10,478 nucleotides of DNA. Source: Paracoccaceae bacterium. Lineage in GTDB: Bacteria; Pseudomonadota; Alphaproteobacteria; Rhodobacterales; Rhodobacteraceae. Below the pieces are notes generated by a model. The model made no database searches. It was given only the letters and a program-made list of their open reading frames with translations, and was not told the DNA's origin. Below, piece by piece: positions 5,499-10,478 of the stretch. The stretch lies in assembly GCA_027080755.1 (NCBI GenBank), contig JALWQC010000489.1, positions 1 through 10,478 on the forward strand. The letters are read 5' to 3'. Position 1 is the first letter of the stretch; each line of letters begins with the position of its first letter. A program made the translations under genes and the position numbers.

Positions 5499-6602
5499 TT
5501 ATTCCCCGTCTTTTTCAGAAGCTTCCCTAAGGGCATCTTGGCTGGCTTCGACGCCGGATGCAACCCGCGCGGCCAGCTTTTCGGCGAAATCGTTATGGGC
5601 CAGCGTGAAGGCCAGCTTGATCGCCGCCGACACGCCGATGGCATCGGCCCCGCCGTGGGATTTGACGACCGTGCCGTTCAGGCCCAGAAACACCCCGCCG
5701 TTGAAGCGGCGCGGATCGACCCGTTTTTTCAGACGTTTGAGCGAGCGCAGCGCCAGCAGGCCGGTCAGGCGCGCCAGAAAGGAATGGTTGAACGCCTCCC
5801 GCAGCCAGTCCCCGAACAGCTTTGCCGTGCCTTCGCTGGCCTTCAGCGCCACATTGCCGGTAAACCCGTCGGTCACGATCACATCGACACGATCCGAGGG
5901 CAGGTCGGAGCCTTCTACAAAGCCGATATAGTCCAGATCCGCGCTGTCCTGAACCGAGGCCACCAGCCCCGCCGCTTCCTGTATCTCGGGGCGGCCCTTG
6001 GTTTCTTCGACGCCGACATTCAGCAGCCCGATGCGCGGACGTTTCAGCCCCAGCGCATTGCGCGCGTAAGAGGCCCCCATAATGGCATATTGCAGCAGAT
6101 CATTGGCATCGGCGCGGATATCGGCGCCCATGTCCAGAATGATGTTTTTGCCGCTTTCATTGCGCGAGGGCCATAAAACCGCGATCGCGGGGCGGCTGAC
6201 GCCGGGCATTTTGCGCAAACGCAGCATGGAAATCGCCATCAGGGCGCCGGTGTTGCCGCAGGATACGGCGGCCATTGCCTCGCCGTCGCGCACGGATTCG
6301 ACGGTGTTCCACATGGACGACCCCTTGCCCGAGCGCAGCGCCCGCGAGGGTTTCTCGTCCATGGCAATAACCTTGTCGGAATCGCGAATCACGGTGATGC
6401 GGGCCAGATCGGGCTTTTTCTGCAAAAGCGGGGTGATCTGGTCAGCAGCACCGTGAACGATAAACCGTATCTCGGAATTTTTCCGGGCGGATTTTGCCAT
6501 GCCGCCAATAATGGCAGCCACGCCCGCATCGCCCCCCATTGCATCAATGGAAATAACTGTCTGGCGCATAGGCGTGTCTGTCCGGTCTGGAACTTCGGTC
6601 AT
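5499..6602 (-). CDS. plsX: Phosphate acyltransferase PlsX
   Basis: A 367-residue protein from the chosen start. PlsX converts acyl-ACP and phosphate to acyl-phosphate and ACP, feeding PlsY for phosphatidic acid synthesis at the membrane. The N-terminal signature VISIDAMGGDAG is followed by SVRDGEAMAAVSCGNTGALMA, the conserved DMGAD motif, and VDVIVTDGFTGNVALKASEG near residue 275. Start choice: 6602 gives a short tail before the signature, as in relatives from this group; an ATG at 6569 would give 356 residues, the E. coli length. Neither has a strong ribosome binding site, and the frame open to 6704 overlaps rpmF and is rejected. It lies 22 bases after rpmF and 1 base before fabH, in the classic rpmF-plsX-fabH order. 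Confidence 0.95.
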   Translation of the reverse strand: MTEVPDRTDTPMRQTVISIDAMGGDAGVAAIIGGMAKSARKNSEIRFIVHGAADQITPLLQKKPDLARITVIRDSDKVIAMDEKPSRALRSGKGSSMWNTVESVRDGEAMAAVSCGNTGALMAISMLRLRKMPGVSRPAIAVLWPSRNESGKNIILDMGADIRADANDLLQYAIMGASYARNALGLKRPRIGLLNVGVEETKGRPEIQEAAGLVASVQDSADLDYIGFVEGSDLPSDRVDVIVTDGFTGNVALKASEGTAKLFGDWLREAFNHSFLARLTGLLALRSLKRLKKRVDPRRFNGGVFLGLNGTVVKSHGGADAIGVSAAIKLAFTLAHNDFAEKLAARVASGVEASQDALREASEKDGE

Positions 6603-6624
6603 ACCGGACACACCCTGTTTTGGC

Positions 6625-6831
6625 TTACGCTGCGTCTTCGTCGAAGTCGATTTCTTCGACGGTGGCAACGACTTCGCGTTCGTCGTAGTGGCCACATGCG
6701 CCACAGACGTGATGCGGGCGCTTCAGCTCGCCGCAGTTGGAACATTCGTTCGGGTTGGCCGCAACCAACGCATCATGCGCGCGACGCATACCGCGTTTGG
6801 AGCGGGTGATTTTACTCTTGGGAACAGCCAT
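6625..6831 (-). CDS. rpmF: 50S ribosomal protein L32
   Basis: A 68-residue basic protein beginning [21 protein letters not shown], the standard bL32 N-terminus. A zinc ribbon of two CxxC pairs (Cys30/Cys33 and Cys43/Cys46) is intact. The acidic tail [10 protein letters not shown] is typical of alphaproteobacterial L32. AGAGGT lies 6 bases before the ATG as ribosome binding site. It heads the rpmF-plsX-fabH group and follows the DUF177 gene after a 150-base gap, longer than the other gaps in the cluster. Confidence 0.98.
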   Translation of the reverse strand: MAVPKSKITRSKRGMRRAHDALVAANPNECSNCGELKRPHHVCGACGHYDEREVVATVEEIDFDEDAA

Positions 6832-6940
6832 AATGGACCTCTAATTCTTGGATGGGGCGAACCCCCGACATCCGGCGTCAATAAGGCCCGCACGCGAATT
6901 GTGCAACCACCTATTGCCCCGAACAGGAAAGGAAGCGCGA

Positions 6941-6968
6941 AAAATAGCGAAAAAACTGCAAATCGCAA
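6941..6968 (-). promoter_or_regulatory. Candidate rpmF promoter in the 150-base DUF177-rpmF gap
   Basis: On the minus strand TTGCGA (6968-6963) and TATTTT (6946-6941), each four of six to consensus, are separated by 16 bases in an AT-rich stretch just after the DUF177 stop. The predicted leader of about 100 bases contains a short GGGG-TTCG-CCCC hairpin (6854-6865), about 22 bases before the rpmF start codon. Read by eye; the match is moderate. Confidence 0.35.
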
Positions 6969-6981
6969 GCCTTTTTTGCCC

Positions 6982-7551
6982 CTATCCGTCCTTGTCCAGC
7001 GTGTCTTTCAGGGCGGCAAGGCCGGCAAAGGGGTTTTGCGAATCCCCGTCGGCGGAATCATCGTCCCCGTCAATGGCTTCGGGGGGCAGTTCGGCGCCCT
7101 CGGCCTTGGGGTAGTCGGGCAGGGCCAGGGCCAGGGCTTCTATCGCGACATGGCCCAGATCCAGCGTCGCTTCCAGCGGCTCTACCTCGTCATCGCCGGA
7201 ATACTCGATTTCAAGTGATTCGCTGTCATAGTCCGGCTCGGGCAGGAAACGGCGCCGGACCTCCAGATCAAGACGGGTGCGCACCGGTTCCAGTGTGATC
7301 ACACAGGCCTGCGTGACGGTTGCGCCCAATGTCCCCTCCAGCTGCCAGCCATCGCGCCCCAAAGGGGCCAGAGTGCCGGAAAACCGCATTTTACGCACCG
7401 AAAGCGCCCCCAGATCACGGGCAATGGCGCGCAATTCGGCCTCGGTCGGTTTTTCATCGAATTCGAAGGACTTTGCCTTGCTGATCCGGTTGAAACGCAC
7501 AAGGCGGCTGAAGCTTGCCGGCGGGCTGGTGCTGTCTGTGTTTTCTGCCAT
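6982..7551 (-). CDS. DUF177 / YceD family protein
   Basis: A 189-residue acidic protein of the YceD family, which is almost always encoded upstream of rpmF. Family members have been linked to 23S rRNA accumulation and processing, together with L32, in bacteria and plastids. Visible features are an N-terminal FSRLVRFNRIS segment, the central conserved strand GTLGATVTQACVITLEPV (where the two-Cys motif of some relatives is reduced to one Cys), followed by RRRFLPEPDYD, and the tail NPFAGLAALKDTLDKDG, a common ending for this family. The length fits. A ribosome binding site is only weakly visible (GGGAC about ten bases upstream). It is divergent from bamE across a 112-base gap. Confidence 0.9.
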   Translation of the reverse strand: MAENTDSTSPPASFSRLVRFNRISKAKSFEFDEKPTEAELRAIARDLGALSVRKMRFSGTLAPLGRDGWQLEGTLGATVTQACVITLEPVRTRLDLEVRRRFLPEPDYDSESLEIEYSGDDEVEPLEATLDLGHVAIEALALALPDYPKAEGAELPPEAIDGDDDSADGDSQNPFAGLAALKDTLDKDG

Positions 7552-7606
7552 TGTAAAATTGTCCCGAAAAGTGGATTGTAGGGGCGAAGGCGCCGAGATT
7601 CTTGAA

Positions 7607-7635
7607 TTTAGAACACGCGCGCGCTAACTGGGCAA
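7607..7635 (-). promoter_or_regulatory. Candidate promoter for the DUF177-rpmF-plsX-fabH unit
   Basis: On the minus strand TTGCCC (7635-7630) and TCTAAA (7612-7607) are separated by 17 bases, in the 112-base gap between the divergent DUF177 and bamE genes. The predicted start would leave a leader of roughly 50 bases. The spacer contains an alternating CG run. Moderate match, judged by eye; no equally good bamE promoter was found in the gap. Confidence 0.35.
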
Positions 7636-7663
7636 GAACATTTGGGTTTTGAAGAGGGTAATT

Positions 7664-8119
7664 ATGTCAGGCAAGATTATGCGCAGGATTGTTTTGGTTT
7701 CGATGCTTGGCACCGCGACGCTGGCGGCCGGTTGTTCCCCGATTATCCAGAATCACGGCTATGTGCCGGTTTCCGCCGATGTGGCGGCGCTGCAGCCGGG
7801 CAAGGACACCAGGGACAGCGTTTATGCCGCCCTGGGCGAGCCGACCCTGAAAGGGGTCGAGGGTGACAGCAGCTGGTATTACGTATCCTACACCGAGCGC
7901 CGCTTTGCCTTTTTCCCGCCCAAAATCACCAGCCGCGAAATTCTGGCCATATCCTTTGACGCCCGCGGGCGCGTGGCCGCGATCAACCGCTACGGGCTGA
8001 AAGACGGTATCGTCATTGATCTGAACACCAACGAAACCGTCACCGGCGGGCGCAAGCTGTCCTTCCTGCAACAGCTGCTGGGCAACATCGGCAACTTCAG
8101 CGCCGAGAGCTTCCTCTAG
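7664..8119 (+). CDS. bamE: Outer membrane protein assembly factor BamE (SmpA/OmlA lipoprotein)
   Basis: A 151-residue lipoprotein of the BAM complex, which folds and inserts beta-barrel proteins into the outer membrane. The N-terminus has two arginines, a hydrophobic stretch and the lipobox LAAGC, giving lipidated Cys24. The SmpA/OmlA domain follows: LQPGKDTRDSVYAALGEPT (about residues 43-61), then WYYVSYTERRFAFFPPKITSREILAISFDARGRV. The ATG at 7664 is chosen because AGAGGG lies 7 bases upstream; a TTG at 7649 is in frame but lacks such a site, and an ATG at 7679 is also possible. Its TAG stop shares the tetranucleotide CTAG (8116-8119) with the stop of the convergent gene. Confidence 0.94.
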   Translation: MSGKIMRRIVLVSMLGTATLAAGCSPIIQNHGYVPVSADVAALQPGKDTRDSVYAALGEPTLKGVEGDSSWYYVSYTERRFAFFPPKITSREILAISFDARGRVAAINRYGLKDGIVIDLNTNETVTGGRKLSFLQQLLGNIGNFSAESFL

Positions 8120-9228
8120 GCCGGCTTTGCGCGCGGTTTTCTGCGGGCCAGTCGCCGCAAGCCTCGTTTCAACAGCCAGCCAATCAGAGAATGCAGTATG
8201 CCTGAAACCATGCCCGAAAGGATACTTAATGCAGTCAGGAAGGCTGCTCCGGCCGTGATAAAGGTGTCACTATAGCGCATTGTCGCGCGAATGGCTCTGT
8301 TCTTGCCCAGAACCTCGATAATCCCGACGCTCTGCTTTCCTTCCGCCTTTGTGATTCTGGAGATTGCGCGTGCATCGGCGGGGGTATCGATCAGCTTCAT
8401 GAAATGCAGGGTCTCGGGGATTGATGTGTTTCTTCTGATGTCTTCGACATTTTGTGCCAAGTGTACCAGAGGGGCCATTTTTTCCGCATCAATTACCCTG
8501 CGTAAATTTGGCCCGAAATTCCGAATGCCACTTTTGGCTATCAAGCCCCAGTTTATCGCCCTGCCGAATGTGTGGCGGGCGCTTTTTACCAGCGTCGAGG
8601 ACAGCCGCCCCATCCGGCGCGCTGTTTTGATAAGCGAGGCCCCAAGCTTTATTGTTTCCGAAGAACCACCGGTTAACGGAACCAGAGCCGTTGCCCCCAG
8701 TCCCAGAACAGACAGCCCCAGATCAAACATATCAACATCACGCCCCAACATATAATTAGTGCTTTGCAAGACAACCCCCGAGACATCTCCAAGCGGGGTC
8801 AGGTCGATCGGCGCACGGCATAACAGTACGGCCGAAAGCTCGCAATTGGTGGCATCCCACATGCATTTCAGGCATTTTCCGGAACCGGCAAGAATCCCGT
8901 GGTCTTCGTCGTAGGCAATGTCCTTTGCTGCTATGACATCGGCCTTGATCGGGATATTCCGCATTTCCGCCATTTCTCCGACTGCCTCAATCACCAGCCA
9001 GTTTCGGGGCGTTTCCTGCAAAAGGGCGGAGATATGCGCCGAAATGGAATCAGGCGTCGCATAGCGGGCAAGCTCATACTCGATTTTGGCGGTAAGCTCG
9101 TTTTGTTCCCGTTCAACGAAAAAACGCGCCGCCGGATTTTTCAGGATTCCGCGGATATTCATTGTTGTACCCAGAAGTGACAGTATCATCAGGGTGGTCA
9201 GAGCAAGGCTAGCGGCTTTTCGAAGCAT
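8116..9228 (-). CDS. Unrecognised membrane protein with a four-cysteine cluster
   Basis: A 370-residue protein that I do not recognise. The N-terminus (residues 1-24) is a positively charged signal or anchor segment (LRKAASLALTTLMILSLLG). A charged, probably helical region follows (about 36-110), then four cysteines in 19 residues (Cys119, 122, 129, 137, the first two as CLKC), which could form disulfides or bind metal. Residues 165-187 are hydrophobic (LGLSVLGLGATALVPLTG). About 200-245 is basic, rich in alanine, serine and arginine, and a C-terminal hydrophobic segment (323-353) ends in a strongly basic tail (RRLARRKPRAKPA), suggesting at least two membrane spans. The start at 9228 is preferred over 9270 because AGGAT lies 7 bases upstream and the signal segment then begins at once. 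It is more AT-rich than bamE and olsB (43% G+C over 8701-8760). Its stop overlaps that of bamE by 4 bases. Confidence 0.75.
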   Translation of the reverse strand: MLRKAASLALTTLMILSLLGTTMNIRGILKNPAARFFVEREQNELTAKIEYELARYATPDSISAHISALLQETPRNWLVIEAVGEMAEMRNIPIKADVIAAKDIAYDEDHGILAGSGKCLKCMWDATNCELSAVLLCRAPIDLTPLGDVSGVVLQSTNYMLGRDVDMFDLGLSVLGLGATALVPLTGGSSETIKLGASLIKTARRMGRLSSTLVKSARHTFGRAINWGLIAKSGIRNFGPNLRRVIDAEKMAPLVHLAQNVEDIRRNTSIPETLHFMKLIDTPADARAISRITKAEGKQSVGIIEVLGKNRAIRATMRYSDTFITAGAAFLTALSILSGMVSGILHSLIGWLLKRGLRRLARRKPRAKPA

Positions 9229-9305
9229 CGACGTAATCCTGTGGCAAATATCGACAGGGTAAGGGGGCAATAGAAAAATGCAAGAGAGACGCTACAGGGT
9301 TACGG

Positions 9306-9704
9306 TCAGTCTTTGTGTGACTCGAACCCCAGCGCCACGCCGTTCAGGCAGTAGCGCAGGCCGGTGGGGGGCGGGCCGTCGGGGAAGACGTGGCCAAGGT
9401 GGGCGTCGCATTTTGCGCAGACCACCTCGGTGCGGCGCATCCACAGTTTGTTGTCGGCGCGTTCCTCGATAGCATCGGGGGACAGGGGCCGGAAGAAGCT
9501 GGGCCAGCCGGAGCCGGACTCATATTTCGCCGCCGTATCGAACAGGGGGGCCCCGCAGCAGATGCAGGTGAATATGCCCCCGGCGTCGGGGAAATCCTCG
9601 TGGCTGCCGGCGCGTTCCGTCGCCCCCTTGCGCGTCACCTTATAGGCCAGCGGCGACAGCTGGGTTTTCCACTCGGCATCGGATTTGCGGATTTTTTCCG
9701 GCAT
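9306..9704 (-). CDS. msrB: Peptide-methionine (R)-S-oxide reductase MsrB
   Basis: A 132-residue enzyme that reduces the R isomer of methionine sulfoxide in proteins, repairing oxidative damage. The zinc site is intact as Cys47/Cys50 (CICC) and Cys96/Cys99 (CAKC). The core motif YESGSGWPSFF is at 61-71, LGHVFPDGPPPTGLRYCLNG follows, and Cys119 is the catalytic residue. The cysteine at position 49, between the zinc ligands, is an extra one. The ATG at 9704 is chosen for its AAGGGG ribosome binding site six bases upstream; an ATG at 9725 sits in AT-rich sequence without one. A single-domain, apparently cytoplasmic form, divergent from olsB. Confidence 0.96.
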   Translation of the reverse strand: MPEKIRKSDAEWKTQLSPLAYKVTRKGATERAGSHEDFPDAGGIFTCICCGAPLFDTAAKYESGSGWPSFFRPLSPDAIEERADNKLWMRRTEVVCAKCDAHLGHVFPDGPPPTGLRYCLNGVALGFESHKD

Positions 9705-9818
9705 TTTCGGCCCCTTTTTTGTCATTAATATTTTGATAACAAGGGGTATATGTGGCACGATTGCCCCTGTATCAAGCCGGAATCCGGCCCCTGACCGGAT
9801 CGTGAAGCGGAGTCCCCG

Positions 9819-10478
9819 ATGCCCCAGCCAGCCAAAGGCGCCTACCACGCCCGTTTTGCCGAAACGCAAGACGACCTGAGGGCGGCGCAACGCCTGCGGT
9901 TTCGGGCCTTTCGCGGCGGCGAGGGGCTGGACAAGGACCGTTTTGATGCCCTGTGCCGCCATGTCCTGGTAGAGGATGCCACGGGCGCAATCGTTTGCAC
10001 CTATCGCCTGCTGCCATTGCAAAACGGGGCGGAGATCGCGGGGTCCTACTCGGCCCAGTTCTACGATTTGTCGGCGCTGAAGGACATCGGCGGCATGGTA
10101 TTGGAGGTCGGGCGCTTCTGCATTGATCCGGCGCGCAAGGACCCCGATATCCTGCGCGTCGCCTGGGCCTTTCTGACCGGTTTTGTGGACCGTCACAATG
10201 TGGAACTGCTGTTCGGCTGCACCAGCTTTTCGGGCACGGAGGCGGGCGAATACACCGACGCCTTTGCCCTTTTGCGCGACAAACACCTTGCCCCGACGCG
10301 CCGTCTGCCGAAAATCAAGGCGCCGCGGGTGTTCGATTTCGCCGCCCTGTTGCGCAAGAAACCGGACCCGAGGCTGGCCCGCCTGCGCATGCCGCCCTTG
10401 TTGCGCACCTATCTGAGCATGGGGGGCTGGGTGTCCGATCATGCGGTGGTAGACGAGGATATGAACACGCTGCATGTT
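9819..10478 (+). CDS. olsB: OlsB-like L-ornithine N-alpha-acyltransferase (5' 220 codons; runs off the window)
   Basis: The frame opens at ATG 9819 with GCGGAG seven bases upstream and stays open for 220 codons to the last base of the window. The protein belongs to the GNAT-related family of OlsB/hemolysin-like acyltransferases, which transfer a 3-hydroxyacyl chain from ACP to ornithine to make lyso-ornithine lipid. Visible features are the N-terminal AAQRLRFRAFRG helix, the core LEVGRFCIDPARKDPDILRVAWAFLTGFVD (about residues 89-118), the LLFGCTSFSGTEA strand-loop, and the arginine/proline-rich region RLRMPPLLRTYLSMGGWVSDHAVVDEDMN expected before the C-terminal end. Relatives are about 250 residues, so only the tail is missing. 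The acyl-ACP substrate links it to the fatty-acid genes nearby. The OlsB assignment is by motif memory; the wider family is safe. Confidence 0.85.
   Translation, partial: MPQPAKGAYHARFAETQDDLRAAQRLRFRAFRGGEGLDKDRFDALCRHVLVEDATGAIVCTYRLLPLQNGAEIAGSYSAQFYDLSALKDIGGMVLEVGRFCIDPARKDPDILRVAWAFLTGFVDRHNVELLFGCTSFSGTEAGEYTDAFALLRDKHLAPTRRLPKIKAPRVFDFAALLRKKPDPRLARLRMPPLLRTYLSMGGWVSDHAVVDEDMNTLHV

Noticed and set aside
4658..5530. Long plus-strand open frames opposite fabH and plsX (also 5472-6176 and, opposite dcd, 2528-3151).
   Set aside because: They are antisense to genes with intact catalytic motifs, their translations show no domain, and GC-rich codon bias readily leaves such frames open.
5498..5644. 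An upstream extension of fabH to an ATG at 5644.
   Set aside because: It reads through plsX in another frame and adds an arginine/proline-rich stretch unlike FabH; the start at 5497 has a good ribosome binding site and gives the family length.
6723..6968. A minus-strand frame from a TTG that translates to a lipoprotein-signal-like start (hydrophobic run ending in GGC).
   Set aside because: It begins at TTG with no properly spaced ribosome binding site, lies in the rpmF leader, and then overlaps rpmF by more than 100 bases in another frame. The hydrophobic look comes from the T-rich sequence. A short leader peptide cannot be fully excluded.
9777..9789. A short palindrome GCCGGA-A-TCCGGC in the msrB-olsB gap.
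   Set aside because: Six-base arms of this composition are common in GC-rich DNA and nothing else marks it as an operator. I saw no convincing promoter pair for msrB or olsB in the 114-base gap (9705-9818).
9306..10475. A long minus-strand open frame that extends msrB upstream to the window end.
   Set aside because: Beyond 9704 it is antisense to the clearly recognisable OlsB-like gene; open antisense frames are common in such GC-rich DNA.

Overview
The window looks like chromosomal core sequence of an alphaproteobacterium of the Rhodobacterales (Roseobacter/Rhodobacter) type. The evidence is the gene content and order (scpA-scpB; DUF177-rpmF-plsX-fabH-ihfA-merR; bamE and olsB nearby), a 360-residue double-domain dCTP deaminase, and a high-GC backbone (hand count of 4561-4620: 39 of 60 bases G+C). 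The assignment rests on recognised families and layout, not on a database search.

Layout. Positions 1-758 hold the end of scpA and all of scpB (chromosome segregation, + strand). Positions 758-2443 are an anomalous AT-rich block (hand counts: 43% G+C over 1141-1200, 35% over 2161-2220). It has one gene (888-2405) coding for an apparent fusion of an SGNH/sialate-O-acetylesterase-type domain with an alpha/beta-hydrolase-type domain, it has its own promoter-like sequence, and it is bounded by a 34-bp direct repeat. The right repeat copy is the last ten codons plus stop of the convergent dcd gene. The left copy, against the scpB stop codon, encodes the same ten residues, and its three base differences are all silent. 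Next come dcd (- strand), a terminator hairpin, tRNA-Pro(GGG) with a good promoter, and a MerR-type regulator. These are followed on the same strand by ihfA, fabH, plsX, rpmF and a DUF177/YceD gene (transcription runs from DUF177 towards MerR). Then bamE (+), an unrecognised membrane protein gene (-), msrB (-), and the first 220 codons of an OlsB-like ornithine-lipid acyltransferase (+), which runs off the window.

How the genes fit together. DUF177-rpmF-plsX-fabH is the widely conserved bacterial unit linking 50S subunit protein L32 to the start of fatty-acid and phospholipid synthesis. ihfA and the MerR gene follow and may be co-transcribed. bamE and olsB add outer-membrane assembly and phosphorus-free membrane lipid functions. 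scpA/scpB and dcd serve chromosome condensation and dNTP supply.

The part most worth a second look is the repeat-bounded single-gene insertion at the 3' end of dcd. Also notable are a 10-bp inverted repeat covering the ihfA ribosome binding site, a terminator hairpin only 24 nt upstream of the dcd start codon, a 15-bp perfect inverted repeat inside scpA, and the unrecognised membrane protein with a four-cysteine cluster. No CRISPR array, transposase, integrase or rRNA was seen.
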